Below are positions 1 through 8,862 of a stretch of 64,000 nt of DNA, in pieces (position 1 is the stretch's first letter; each line of letters opens with the position of its first letter). The stretch comes from Paraburkholderia nodosa (lineage in GTDB: Bacteria; Pseudomonadota; Gammaproteobacteria; Burkholderiales; Burkholderiaceae), in the NCBI RefSeq assembly GCF_001718195.1, contig NZ_MCNV01000011.1:124001-188000 (forward strand), in the 5' to 3' direction. The translations under genes and the position numbers were made by a program. The notes under the pieces were generated by a model that was given only the letters and a program-made list of their open reading frames with translations, did not search any database and had not been told where the DNA came from.

Positions 1-309
1 AGTCATGGGGCGGTGGTACGCGACCTTTAGCTCTAGCGTGGTGTAGCCCTGACTCGCGTTGAGCCGCGAATGCGCCGCGCACCCGCACGCGGAATCGAGC
101 AGCGTGGCCGCATAACCGCCGTGCACCGTGCCGATGGGGTTGTACACGTGCAGCCCGGGCGTGCCCTCGAACACGACGCGGCCCTCCTCGACTTCGACCA
201 GCCTGAAGCCGAGCGTTTCGCCGATGGCCGGGCCACGGCTCCCGTGCAGCAAGTGCTGCAATTGTTCGACGCCGGTCAGGCCGGCGGGCATTTCGGCAAC
301 GAGGTTCAT
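1..309 (-). CDS. PaaI-type hotdog thioesterase (partial)
   Basis: The first 103 residues are visible and the C-terminus lies beyond the left edge. The stretch around residues 58-68 reads NPIGTVHGGYA, followed by TLLDSACGCA. This is the HGG(Y/W) plus acidic-residue pattern of PaaI/ComA-type hotdog acyl-CoA thioesterases. Such enzymes hydrolyse aryl- or acyl-CoA esters, often to free CoA trapped in aromatic-CoA pathways. It lies just downstream of boxA on the same strand with a 151-bp gap, so a housekeeping role for stalled CoA intermediates of benzoate breakdown is plausible but inferred. The family call is good; the substrate is unknown. Confidence 0.8.
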   Translation of the reverse strand, partial: MNLVAEMPAGLTGVEQLQHLLHGSRGPAIGETLGFRLVEVEEGRVVFEGTPGLHVYNPIGTVHGGYAATLLDSACGCAAHSRLNASQGYTTLELKVAYHRPMT

Positions 310-460
310 CGAGGCAGTCTCCATCTGCGGCGCGCGTCGGTTCGCAACTGTCCACGCCTGAGCGATGCGCCATCGTAACGCTTTTCGCACGATCGTGCTT
401 AAACTATCGGGGGCCTCTCATGTGTTTCGAATCAGGCCTCGCTTCATTGCAGCGGACGTT

Positions 461-1720
461 TCAATACGTCTCGAGATGCAGCCGCCCTTCCCGCTTGAGA
501 CGATCCCACAATGCCTCCCAGCCCATGCCGTGTTTTTCGGCGATTTCCTGGAGCGCCTGCAGCACGCCATCTTCCATGCCCTTCAATCCGCAAACATAGA
601 CGTGTGTGTTGCCGTCCTTGAGCAGTTGCGCGACGTCCACGGCGCGCTCGCGCATGACGTCCTGCACATAGCGCCGCGGCTGGCCCGGCGTACGAGAGAA
701 GGCGAGGTTCGTGTCGATGAAATCCTTCGGCAGGTTCATCAGCGGTCCGAAGTAAGGCAATTCCTGCTGCGTGCGTGCGCCGAAAAAAAGCATGAGCTTG
801 CCGGTCGCGCCCTTGAGCCTGCGGCGGCGGCGATATTCGGTCATCGCGCGCATGGGCGCGGAGCCGGTGCCCGTGCAGATCATCAGCAGATGCGAGTTCG
901 GATGGTTCGGCATCAGGAAGGTATTGCCGAACGGCCCGATCACGGTCACCACGTCGCCCTTCTTCAGATCGCAGAGATAGTTCGAGCACACGCCATCAGT
1001 TGCGTTGCCGCTGTGATCGCGCGTCACACGCTTCACCGTGAGCGAAACGTTGTTGTAGCCAGGGCGCTCGCCGTCGCGTGGGCTCGCAATCGAGTACTGG
1101 CGCGCGTGATGGGCTCGGCCTTCCAGGGTCGCGCCCGGCGGCAGAATGCCGATGGACTGGCCTTCCAGCACCGGGAACGGCATGGCGCCGAAGTCGAGCA
1201 CGATGTGATGGATATCGCTTTCAGTGGCGTCGTCGGTGAGGCGATAGTTGCCGACCACGGTCGCCGTGGTCGGCGCCTTGTGCGTGTAGAGCTGGACATA
1301 GGGGCGCGCCGCCGACCACGGCGGCACGGTCGAGCCACGCAGCATGTCGGAGCCGCCCACGGGCGCATCGGCGGCATTCGGCGCCGCTTGCGCCTCGCCG
1401 GCCACACCGCTCGATTCCTGCGTTTCGACCGGCGCGCCCACCGATGCATTGTGCGCGGGCAGTTCGTCCCACGTGTACTGCTCGTCGATGGTGTACGTCT
1501 CGGTCTTGAGCACGTTGCGCCAGTTGTCGATCGCGCCGGTCGGGCACGGCGGCACGCACGCCATGCAGGCGTTGCAGACATCGGCCTTCACCACATAGTT
1601 GGTGCCGTCGTGCGTGATCGCGTCAACAGGGCACGTTTCCTCGCACGTATTGCAGCGTATGCAGATTTCAGGATCGATCAGGTGTTGCCTGATAATTTCC
1701 ACGGGTAGCGGACCGTTCAT
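461..1720 (-). CDS. boxA: Benzoyl-CoA 2,3-epoxidase reductase subunit BoxA
   Basis: A 419-residue iron-sulfur flavoprotein that passes electrons from NADPH to the BoxB oxygenase, which epoxidises benzoyl-CoA. Two [4Fe-4S] ferredoxin clusters are visible at the N-terminus: Cys20, 23, 26 and 30 (CIRCNTCEETCP) and Cys49, 52, 55 and 59 (CNACMACVPPCP). A linker follows, then a ferredoxin-NADP reductase domain with the FAD motif RQYSIAS and the nucleotide-binding stretch ICTGTGSAPMRAM. Length and domain order match the BoxA family. It is last in the boxC-boxB-boxA run, 52 bp after boxB. No terminator is visible after it. Confidence 0.96.
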   Translation of the reverse strand: MNGPLPVEIIRQHLIDPEICIRCNTCEETCPVDAITHDGTNYVVKADVCNACMACVPPCPTGAIDNWRNVLKTETYTIDEQYTWDELPAHNASVGAPVETQESSGVAGEAQAAPNAADAPVGGSDMLRGSTVPPWSAARPYVQLYTHKAPTTATVVGNYRLTDDATESDIHHIVLDFGAMPFPVLEGQSIGILPPGATLEGRAHHARQYSIASPRDGERPGYNNVSLTVKRVTRDHSGNATDGVCSNYLCDLKKGDVVTVIGPFGNTFLMPNHPNSHLLMICTGTGSAPMRAMTEYRRRRRLKGATGKLMLFFGARTQQELPYFGPLMNLPKDFIDTNLAFSRTPGQPRRYVQDVMRERAVDVAQLLKDGNTHVYVCGLKGMEDGVLQALQEIAEKHGMGWEALWDRLKREGRLHLETY

Positions 1721-1772
1721 GATTGTCTCCCACCGCGGCGCGCGAACGCGTGGCTGCGCGCCGCCGCTCCCC

Positions 1773-3200
1773 TCAGTTAAAGCGCACGTATTCGAAATCG
1801 ACGGGCTGCCGGTTGATGCCCATGGCCGGCGGCGCGATCCAGTTGGCGAACTTGCCCGGCTCGATCACGCGGCCCATGAGCGAGGCCACATAGGCGCGGT
1901 CTTCCGCCGTGGGCAGCCATTTCGCTTCGTTCGCGGCCCATTCGGTCTCGCCGATCACGCGGCCGTCCGGCGACACGCGCACGCCCGCGAACGTGCCGAT
2001 CTGGCGGTTGAAGGCCTTGTGCGGCACGGTGAGACGAGCATCGATGCCAGCTTTTTCCAGCACCTTGTTCCAGCGGTTCACGCCTGCAATCGAGTCCTTG
2101 ATGTAGTCGTCGCGCAGCACTTCGTTCATGGCGTTGAGCATCGGCACCTCGCGCTCCACGAGCTTGCCGTCCTGCACGTCGAGCAAACGGTATTGCTGGC
2201 CTTCGAGCTGATGGTCGTCGTCGCGTTTGGTCTCTTCGTAGCGACCCTTCAGGCCCGAGCTATAGAAGGTCGCGGCATTCGACGAGTGATCGGCGCCGAA
2301 CAGGTCGATCGTCACCGAGTAGTGGAAGTTCAGGTAACGCTGGATCGTTTCGAGGTCGATCACGCCCGCGGCGCGCAAGCGGTTCACGTCGTCGGTCTTC
2401 AGTTCGTTCATGACCTGCGCGGTGCGTTGCACGACGCGCGAGATGCCCGATTCGCCGACGAACATGTGATGCGCCTCTTCGGTCAGCATGAATTTCGTCG
2501 TACGCGCGAGCGGATCGAAGCCGGATTCGGACAGCGCCGAAAGCTGGAACTTGCCGTCGCGGTCGGTGAAGTACGTGAACATGAAAAACGCTAGCCAGTC
2601 GGGCGTTTTCTCGTTGAATGCGCCGAGAATGCGCGGGTTGTCGTCGTCTCCCGAGCGGCGCTCCAGTAATGCTTCGGCTTCCTCACGGCCATCGCGGCCG
2701 AAGTAGCGATGCAGCAGATACACCATCGCCCACAGGTGCCGGCCTTCCTCCACGTTCACCTGGAACAGGTTGCGCAGGTCGTACATGGAGGGCGCAGTGA
2801 GGCCGAGATGGCGCTGCTGCTCGACCGAGGCGGGCTCCGTGTCGCCCTGCGTGACGATGATGCGGCGCAGGTTCGCGCGGTGTTCGCCCGGCACGTCCTG
2901 CCACGCGGCCTCGCCCTTGTGTGCGCCGAAATGGATCTTGCGGTCCGCATCGCCCGGCGTGAGGAAGATGCCCCAGCGATAGTCAGGCATCTTCACGTGA
3001 TCGAAGTGCGCCCAGCCGCCCGCGTCGACGCTCACCGCCGTGCGCAGATACACGTCGTAGCCGTGCGAGCCGTCTGGCCCCATGTCGCCCCACCACGAGA
3101 GGAAGTTCGGCTGCCACTGCTCGAGCGCGCGCTGCAGCGCGCGGTCGTCGGCGAGATTGACGTTGTTCGGGATCTTTTCGCTGTAATTGATCGTGGACAT
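1773..3200 (-). CDS. boxB: Benzoyl-CoA 2,3-epoxidase oxygenase subunit BoxB
   Basis: A 475-residue diiron oxygenase that inserts one oxygen atom into CoA-activated benzoate to give 2,3-epoxybenzoyl-CoA. The metal-ligand pairs expected of the family are visible as EEGRH in the first half and EEAHH in the second. The chosen ATG begins MSTINYSEK and has AAGGAA at good spacing. A longer in-frame start six codons upstream (MPQGTA) would use up that site and is less likely. It sits between boxC and boxA in the classic order and must work with BoxA as reductase. Confidence 0.96.
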   Translation of the reverse strand: MSTINYSEKIPNNVNLADDRALQRALEQWQPNFLSWWGDMGPDGSHGYDVYLRTAVSVDAGGWAHFDHVKMPDYRWGIFLTPGDADRKIHFGAHKGEAAWQDVPGEHRANLRRIIVTQGDTEPASVEQQRHLGLTAPSMYDLRNLFQVNVEEGRHLWAMVYLLHRYFGRDGREEAEALLERRSGDDDNPRILGAFNEKTPDWLAFFMFTYFTDRDGKFQLSALSESGFDPLARTTKFMLTEEAHHMFVGESGISRVVQRTAQVMNELKTDDVNRLRAAGVIDLETIQRYLNFHYSVTIDLFGADHSSNAATFYSSGLKGRYEETKRDDDHQLEGQQYRLLDVQDGKLVEREVPMLNAMNEVLRDDYIKDSIAGVNRWNKVLEKAGIDARLTVPHKAFNRQIGTFAGVRVSPDGRVIGETEWAANEAKWLPTAEDRAYVASLMGRVIEPGKFANWIAPPAMGINRQPVDFEYVRFN

Positions 3201-3239
3201 TGCAGTTCCTTGTGGCAAACGCCTTGGCGGAGACGGCTA

Positions 3240-4916
3240 TCAAACGCGGGCAACGTCGAACTGCGCCTTGCTGCCCTTGCCGTACACCTTGAGCGCGCCT
3301 TTCTCGCCCACGGCGTTGGGCCGGTTGAAGATCCAGTTCTGCCACGCGGAGAGCCGGCCGAAGATGCGCGTTTCCATGGTCTCCGGCCCGTTGAAGCGCA
3401 GATTCGCCTCCAGGCCCGTGAGCGCGTCGGGCGACATGACCGCGCGCTCTTCCAGCGCGAGGCGGATTTCGTCGGGCCAGTCGATGTCGTCGGGCGAAGC
3501 CGTCACGAGGCCAAGGCGCTCCGCCTCGACAGGCTTGACCGCTTCACCGATCTTCGCGCGCACGGCGTCGAGTGGTTCGGTTTCCTCATAGAAGCGCCGC
3601 GCAAGGCGCGACTGATGCGTGACCATCGGGTAGAGGCCGAAATTCGCTTCCGAGAGCGTGATGGCCGGTGCTTCGTCTTCGTTCGCGGGCAGCGCGGCCA
3701 TGTACGTGCGGTCCGCGGCGAACGCGAATTCGGCGAAGGTGCCGGCGAAGCACGAGCCCGGCTCGATCAGCGCGAACAGCGAACGCGAAGAGACATCGAT
3801 GCGTGCGAGCGTGCGGCGCAGCGTGCCGATGGTCTCGCGCACGAACCAGTGGTCGCGGTGAGCGAGCAGCGCGGCGTCGGCGGCAAGCACGGTGCGCGCG
3901 TCGCCTGCGGTCTTGAGAATCCACGTGCCGATGTCGAGTTCGTTGGTGCGCATGGAGAGAATCGCGTCGTCCAGCTCGCGCGCGAACTGCAGCGGCCACC
4001 ACGATGCACCAGCGGCGACGATTGATTCGATATCCGAAACAGGTGACGCGGCGGGCGCTTTCGCCGTGAACGTCGCGGTGCGCTTCGCGCGGTCGATCGT
4101 GACATCGACAGTGGCATAGCTCAGACCGCCGTCGTGCTGCACGCGTTCGATGCGCGGGAGCGCAATGCCCTGCGCGCCTGCAGGACGATCGCTCGCGGCG
4201 GCCAGCTCGAGCGCGCGCGCCTGCACGGCCTGACCGAACTGGTTCGGCTTCACGACGTCGTCCACGAGGCGCCAGGCCTTCGCGCGCTCGCCGCGTATGC
4301 CTTCCACCACAGTGCAGAAGATGTCGGCGCGATCATGGCGCACGCGGCGCTTGTCGGTGAGGCGCGTGAGGCCGCCCGTGCCAGGCAGCACGCCGAGCAG
4401 CGGCACTTCCGGCAGCGCCACCGACGACGAGCGGTCGTCCACGAGCATGATCTCGTCGCAGGCGAGCGCGAGTTCGTAGCCGCCGCCGGCACACGCGCCG
4501 TTCACCGCCGCGATGAACTTCAGGCCCGAATGGCGCGACGAATCTTCCATGCCGTTGCGCGTTTCGTTGGTGAACTTGCAGAAGTTGACCTTCCAGGCGT
4601 GAGTGGAGAGGCCGAGCATGAAGATGTTGGCGCCCGAGCAGAACACGCGGTCCTTCAGGCTGGTCAGCACGACCGTGCGCACTTCCGGATGCTCGAAGCG
4701 AATGCGCTGGAGTGCATCGTGCAGTTCGATATCCACGCCGAGGTCGTACGAGTTCAGCTTCAGCTTGTAGCCGTCGCGAATGCCGCCGTCTTCGGCGATG
4801 TCGATTCCGAGCGTCGCCACCGCGCCATTGAACGTGAGCTTCCAGTGCCGGTACTGCGAGGGATCGGTGCGGTAATCGACCCGCTGCGGGGCGACGGCGG
4901 TTTCGGCTGCGGCCAT
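3240..4916 (-). CDS. boxC: 2,3-epoxybenzoyl-CoA dihydrolase BoxC
   Basis: A 558-residue crotonase-superfamily enzyme. It hydrolytically opens 2,3-epoxybenzoyl-CoA to 3,4-dehydroadipyl-CoA semialdehyde and formate. The N-terminal half carries an enoyl-CoA hydratase fold with the oxyanion-hole stretch VNGACAGGGYELALACDE and SVALPEVPLLGVLPGTGGL. The C-terminal half is a second, degenerate crotonase-like region, as expected of the double-length BoxC family. The start MAAAETAV follows AGGAGACGC; an upstream in-frame start (MCRQETL) lacks a better site. It is the first gene of the box oxygenase operon and lies directly behind the TAGTGCA-rich promoter. Confidence 0.95.
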   Translation of the reverse strand: MAAAETAVAPQRVDYRTDPSQYRHWKLTFNGAVATLGIDIAEDGGIRDGYKLKLNSYDLGVDIELHDALQRIRFEHPEVRTVVLTSLKDRVFCSGANIFMLGLSTHAWKVNFCKFTNETRNGMEDSSRHSGLKFIAAVNGACAGGGYELALACDEIMLVDDRSSSVALPEVPLLGVLPGTGGLTRLTDKRRVRHDRADIFCTVVEGIRGERAKAWRLVDDVVKPNQFGQAVQARALELAAASDRPAGAQGIALPRIERVQHDGGLSYATVDVTIDRAKRTATFTAKAPAASPVSDIESIVAAGASWWPLQFARELDDAILSMRTNELDIGTWILKTAGDARTVLAADAALLAHRDHWFVRETIGTLRRTLARIDVSSRSLFALIEPGSCFAGTFAEFAFAADRTYMAALPANEDEAPAITLSEANFGLYPMVTHQSRLARRFYEETEPLDAVRAKIGEAVKPVEAERLGLVTASPDDIDWPDEIRLALEERAVMSPDALTGLEANLRFNGPETMETRIFGRLSAWQNWIFNRPNAVGEKGALKVYGKGSKAQFDVARV

Positions 4917-4948
4917 GAGCGTCTCCTGTCTACACATCGTTTCAATGA

Positions 4949-4977
4949 ACGATAGTGCAATGGAATGCTCATGTAAA
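4949..4977 (-). promoter_or_regulatory. Sigma-70-type promoter of boxCBA
   Basis: Read on the minus strand, TTTACA and TATCGT are separated by exactly 17 bp, about 30 bp upstream of the boxC start. One TAGTGCA element lies in the spacer next to the -10, a good place for a repressor. The hexamers are seen directly; promoter activity is inferred. Confidence 0.55.
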
Positions 4978-5004
4978 GCACATTAGTGCATTTTAGTGCA
5001 TGCA
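4953..5004. promoter_or_regulatory. TAGTGCA repeats, putative BoxR operator
   Basis: TAGTGCA occurs three times between boxC and boxR, at 4953, 4984 and 4994. The last copy is followed directly by another TGCA, so TGCA pairs stand 10 bp apart here. TGCA-type repeats are the kind of element described for the BzdR/BoxR regulator family. That BoxR binds here is inferred. Confidence 0.5.
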
Positions 5005-5042
5005 CGGGGTAAACCCGCGATGCCGCGGTCCGCGCCCGCCAC

Positions 5043-5999
5043 TCATTCGATGCGGGGCGCCTCCGCGGCCAGCCGGGCGGCGAGCCGGTCACGCAGTTGC
5101 AGGTAAGCGTCGGCGAGCGTCTTTTCGCTAGTGTCGAAGGTCATGTCGGCGCGGCCATACAGTTCGCTGCGGCCAGCCAGGATGCGCTTGAGGTCGTCCA
5201 TCGCCTCGCTGTTGCCCGAGTTGCCCGACATGGGCCGCAGGTCGCCCTGCGCCACGACGCGGCGCATGTGCTCTTCGGGCGCGGCCTGCAGCCAGACCGT
5301 GAAGCAATGCGCGAGCAGCACGTTGAACGTGGCGGGCTCGGAAACGAGGCCGCCCGGCGAGGCGATCACGGCGCGTGGGTGTTCCGCGATCACGGCCTCC
5401 AGCGCCCGGTGCTCGTAGCGACGATAAGCGCTCGCGCCATAGAGTGAATGGATTTCCGAAGGCGGACAGCCCGCCAGCTGCTCGATCACCCGCGTCAGCT
5501 CGACGAACGGCACCTTCAGCTCCTGCGCGAGCATGCGCCCCAGCGTAGACTTGCCCGCGCCGCGCAGCCCGATGAGCGCGATGCGCTCGTTGCGGTGCGG
5601 GTCGGCGCTCGTGTGCGAGAACATCTCCGCGAGCGCCACACGCGCGCGCTGCAAGGCGGCCGGATCGCGCCCCTGCAGCAACTCGCGGATCAGGAGCCAT
5701 TCCGCAGAGGAAGTCGTGACGTCGCCGATCACCTCGGCGAGCGGGCAGTTCAGCGTGGTCGCGATCTGCCGCAACACCAGTACGGAGGCATTCCCTACCC
5801 CGGACTCCAGATTCGCCAGATGCCGCTCCGAAAGCCCGGTTTCCGCCGCCAGCGTCTTGCGCGTCATGCCGCGCCGCGCGCGCAGCATGCGTACGCGCTC
5901 GCCCATGGCGGTCAGGAACGGATCGCGTTCGGTGCGCTCGCCGCGCGAGGCGTCGTCGGCAGCTTCGGCTGGCAGCTCCGCAATGTAAGTTTGCTTCAT
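5043..5999 (-). CDS. boxR: BoxR regulator: XRE domain fused to shikimate-kinase-like domain
   Basis: A 318-residue transcription factor. Residues about 34-88 form an XRE-type helix-turn-helix (RVRMLRARRGMTRKTLAAET, then LSERHLANLESG). From about residue 138 a shikimate-kinase-like P-loop domain begins, with the Walker A stretch GLRGAGKS at residues 144-151. This fusion is the hallmark of BzdR/BoxR repressors, where the kinase-like domain senses benzoyl-CoA rather than acting as a kinase. It lies between boxCBA and the divergent ligase gene, close to both promoters. Its own promoter overlaps that of the ligase. Confidence 0.93.
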   Translation of the reverse strand: MKQTYIAELPAEAADDASRGERTERDPFLTAMGERVRMLRARRGMTRKTLAAETGLSERHLANLESGVGNASVLVLRQIATTLNCPLAEVIGDVTTSSAEWLLIRELLQGRDPAALQRARVALAEMFSHTSADPHRNERIALIGLRGAGKSTLGRMLAQELKVPFVELTRVIEQLAGCPPSEIHSLYGASAYRRYEHRALEAVIAEHPRAVIASPGGLVSEPATFNVLLAHCFTVWLQAAPEEHMRRVVAQGDLRPMSGNSGNSEAMDDLKRILAGRSELYGRADMTFDTSEKTLADAYLQLRDRLAARLAAEAPRIE

Positions 6000-6029
6000 C
6001 TTAGGGAATCCCTGAATCCGTTTTTATGT

Positions 6030-6068
6030 ACTATAGTGCTTGACATGCATTTTGCTAACGGCTAATTT
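6030..6068. promoter_or_regulatory. Overlapping divergent promoters of boxR and the ligase gene
   Basis: Plus strand: TTGACA (6040-6045), 17 bp, then TAATTT (6063-6068), serving the ligase gene. Minus strand: TTAGCA, 17 bp, then TATAGT, serving boxR. The two interlock. A near-copy of the box element (TAGTGCT, 6034-6040) and one TGCA lie inside, so one bound regulator could block both directions. Confidence 0.65.
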
Positions 6069-6128
6069 TCCGCGAAAAGGTTGATCGACGACAAATCCGA
6101 TCGAATCAGACTGAGCGGAGACAACACC

Positions 6129-7742
6129 GTGCCAATCCCAGCAGCATCGCAGGAACACGCCACGGCCGTGCCGCCGCCCGCGCAATTCAATTTCGCCACG
6201 CATCTGTTCGCGCTCAACGCCGCGCGCGCCGCGAAGACCGCTTATATCGACGACACGCTCACGCTGAGCTACGGCGAACTCGAAATGCAGGCCCGCCGCT
6301 TTGCGGCCGCCATGCGCGCGCTGGGCGTCCACGCGGAAGAGCGCGTTCTGCTCGTGATGCTCGATACCGTCGAGTTGCCCACTGCGTTTCTCGGCGCGCT
6401 CTATGCGGGTATCGTGCCGGTAGTCGTCAACACGCTGCTCACGCCGGCCGACTATGTGTATATGCTCACGCACAGCCGTGCGCGGGTGGTGATCGCCTCC
6501 GGCGCGGTGCTGCCCGCCGTGAGCGCCGCGTTGGCCGAGGCACAATGTGAGGACTGCAAGTTAATCGTTTCGCAGCCCGCTTCCCCGCGCGCTTCACAGT
6601 CGCTTCCGCATGAACCCGAACATGTTCTCGCCGATTTGATCGCACGCGCCGAGCCCGCCGCGCGCGCCGCGCAAACGGGTTGTGACGACATCGCCTTCTG
6701 GCTCTACTCGTCGGGATCGACAGGCAAGCCCAAAGGCACGGTGCATACGCACGCCAATCTCTACTGGACCGTCGAGACTTACGCGAAGCCCATTCTCGGC
6801 ATACGCGAAAACGACATCGTGTTTTCGGCGGCCAAACTGTTCTTCGCCTATGGCCTCGGCAACGGCCTTTCGTTTCCGCTCTCGGTAGGCGCGACCACGA
6901 TCCTGATGGCCGAACGCCCCACTGCCAACGCCGTATTCGCACGCCTCGTGCAGCATCGGCCCACGGTGTTCTACGGCGTGCCCACGCTTTACGCGAGCAT
7001 GATGGCCGCGCCGAACCTCCCGGCGCGCGCCGACGTCGCGCTGCGCGTGTGCACGTCCGCAGGCGAAGCGCTGCCGCGCGAACTGGGCGAGCGCTTCAGG
7101 GAACATTTCGGCAGCGACATTCTCGACGGCCTCGGCTCCACGGAAATGCTGCACATCTTCCTCTCGAACCGGCCAGGCGCGGTCGAATACGGCACCACGG
7201 GGCGCCCCGTGCCCGGCTACGAGATCGAACTGCGCGACGAGAGCGGCGCGCTCGTGCCCGACGGCGAGATCGGCGACCTCTTCATCCGCGGGCCGAGCGC
7301 GGCCGTGATGTACTGGTGCAATCGCGAGAAGTCGCGCGCGACCTTCCTCGGCGACTGGGTGAGGAGCGGCGACAAGTACCGGCGCCTGCCGGGCGGCGCC
7401 TATGTCTATGCGGGCCGCAGCGACGACATGCTCAAGGTGAGCGGCCAGTATGTCTCGCCCATCGAAGTGGAGATGGTGCTCATGCAGCACGACGCCGTGC
7501 TCGAAGCGGCCGTGATCGGCGTCGATCAGGGCGGCCTCGTGAAAACCTGCGCGTTCGTCGTCCTCAAGCAAACGGCAGTGGAAACTTCGCACGACGCGTT
7601 GGCCGAGCAGTTGAAGGCGTTCGTGAAAACACGGCTCGCGCCGCACAAGTATCCGCGCGACATCCTGTTCGTCGACGATCTGCCCAAGACGGCCACCGGT
7701 AAGATCCAGCGTTTCCGGTTGCGTCAGCAGTTTCAGTCGTGA
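6129..7742 (+). CDS. bclA: Benzoate-CoA ligase
   Basis: A 537-residue ANL-family ligase that activates benzoate to benzoyl-CoA with ATP, the first step feeding BoxAB. The adenylate motif YSSGSTGKPKG lies at residues about 193-203, and the C-terminal catalytic lysine region TATGKIQRF ends the protein. The GTG start is chosen because GCGGAG sits 8 bp before it. An in-frame TTG 48 bp upstream lies very close to the predicted -10 and is unlikely. It is divergent from boxR and followed almost without a gap by a hydrolase gene. Specificity for benzoate is inferred from the box context. Confidence 0.93.
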   Translation: MPIPAASQEHATAVPPPAQFNFATHLFALNAARAAKTAYIDDTLTLSYGELEMQARRFAAAMRALGVHAEERVLLVMLDTVELPTAFLGALYAGIVPVVVNTLLTPADYVYMLTHSRARVVIASGAVLPAVSAALAEAQCEDCKLIVSQPASPRASQSLPHEPEHVLADLIARAEPAARAAQTGCDDIAFWLYSSGSTGKPKGTVHTHANLYWTVETYAKPILGIRENDIVFSAAKLFFAYGLGNGLSFPLSVGATTILMAERPTANAVFARLVQHRPTVFYGVPTLYASMMAAPNLPARADVALRVCTSAGEALPRELGERFREHFGSDILDGLGSTEMLHIFLSNRPGAVEYGTTGRPVPGYEIELRDESGALVPDGEIGDLFIRGPSAAVMYWCNREKSRATFLGDWVRSGDKYRRLPGGAYVYAGRSDDMLKVSGQYVSPIEVEMVLMQHDAVLEAAVIGVDQGGLVKTCAFVVLKQTAVETSHDALAEQLKAFVKTRLAPHKYPRDILFVDDLPKTATGKIQRFRLRQQFQS

Positions 7743-7756
7743 CAGTGACAAACGCC

Positions 7757-8578
7757 ATGAACGAAAGCGAATTCGCCGATCTGCCCGCCACGTCCACGCG
7801 CGATGCACTGCGCATCGAATATCGCTGGATCGGCACGGCCGCCAGCGATGTGCCGCTCGCCGTGTTCCTGCACGAGGGTCTCGGCTCGATCGCAATGTGG
7901 AAAGACTGGCCCACCGCGCTTTGCGAACGCCTCGGCATGCGCGGGCTCGTTTATTCGCGTCCGGGTTACGGCCGTTCCACACCGCGCGCGCAAGGCGTCA
8001 AATGGCCGGTCGATTTCATGTCGGCGCAGGCGCGCGATGTTCTACCTGCGGTGCTCGACGCACTCGGCGTAAGCGCTGGCGAACGCAAACGCATGTGGCT
8101 GATCGGTCATAGCGACGGCGCCTCCATCGCCCTGCTCTACGCCGCCGCTTTCCCCGAAGCACTCGCGGGTGCAGTGGCGATTGCGCCGCACGTGTTCGTC
8201 GAAGACATTTCGGTCGACAGCATCGGCGAGGCGAAGGTTGCGTACGAAACGACCCGCCTGCGCGAAAAGCTCGCGCGCTATCACGACGACGTCGATTCCG
8301 CGTTCTACGGCTGGAACGATATCTGGCTCGATCCCGCCTTCCGTTCCTGGAACATCGCCGGCGAACTGGCGTCGATTCGCGCGCCGCTGCTCGCCGTGCA
8401 GGCGCTCGACGACCACTACGGCACCATGGCGCAAGTCGAAGCGATTGGCGCGGCCGTGCCCCACGCGCGCGTCCACGCGCTCGCGCAGGGCGGCCATTCT
8501 CCCCATCGCGATGCGCCGCAGCCGCTGAACGACGTCATCGAGCCATTCATTTGGGCACAGCGCAAGCCCGCGGCCTGA
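7757..8578 (+). CDS. Alpha/beta-fold hydrolase linked to benzoate ligase
   Basis: A protein of about 273 residues with the alpha/beta-hydrolase nucleophile elbow GHSDG, an oxyanion-side stretch FLHEGLGS, a DxHYG segment carrying a likely acid, and a late GGHSPH histidine. No signal peptide is seen, so it should be cytosolic. A GTG at 7739 overlaps the ligase stop (GTGA) and would couple translation; the ATG 18 bp downstream is the conservative start. Co-transcription with the ligase suggests hydrolysis of a benzoate precursor or a pathway ester, but the substrate cannot be read from the sequence. Confidence 0.8.
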   Translation: MNESEFADLPATSTRDALRIEYRWIGTAASDVPLAVFLHEGLGSIAMWKDWPTALCERLGMRGLVYSRPGYGRSTPRAQGVKWPVDFMSAQARDVLPAVLDALGVSAGERKRMWLIGHSDGASIALLYAAAFPEALAGAVAIAPHVFVEDISVDSIGEAKVAYETTRLREKLARYHDDVDSAFYGWNDIWLDPAFRSWNIAGELASIRAPLLAVQALDDHYGTMAQVEAIGAAVPHARVHALAQGGHSPHRDAPQPLNDVIEPFIWAQRKPAA

Positions 8579-8862
8579 AAACAACTCAGCGTCCCCGCAA
8601 CACCCTCCAGCGCGCGCCGAATGCCTCCAGGCAGGGTCAAATCGATGCACCGCGCATAACTCTCCCCCGCCAACGCGGTATCTCAGCCCATCGAAGGCCA
8701 AACTAAGGGCCAAACCCGCCTCATCGCTGCAATCCTTTGGTGATATTGTCTTTCTTTGCGCTGTGGAGACGGGGTCCGACCACGCGAACCCCATGGCAAA
8801 ACGGGGCACCAAAAAAAGCGAGACGCAAGAAGACCGGCGGGACATGCGCGCCGGCCAGAACG

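Noticed and set aside
365..1708. Long plus-strand open frame opposite boxA
   Set aside because: Its translation is His/Arg/Ala-rich with no domain, and it lies antisense to a well-matched BoxA. High GC at third codon positions leaves such frames open.
6594..7982. 462-codon minus-strand frame opposite the benzoate-CoA ligase
   Set aside because: It has no family motif, and the ligase on the plus strand is clear.
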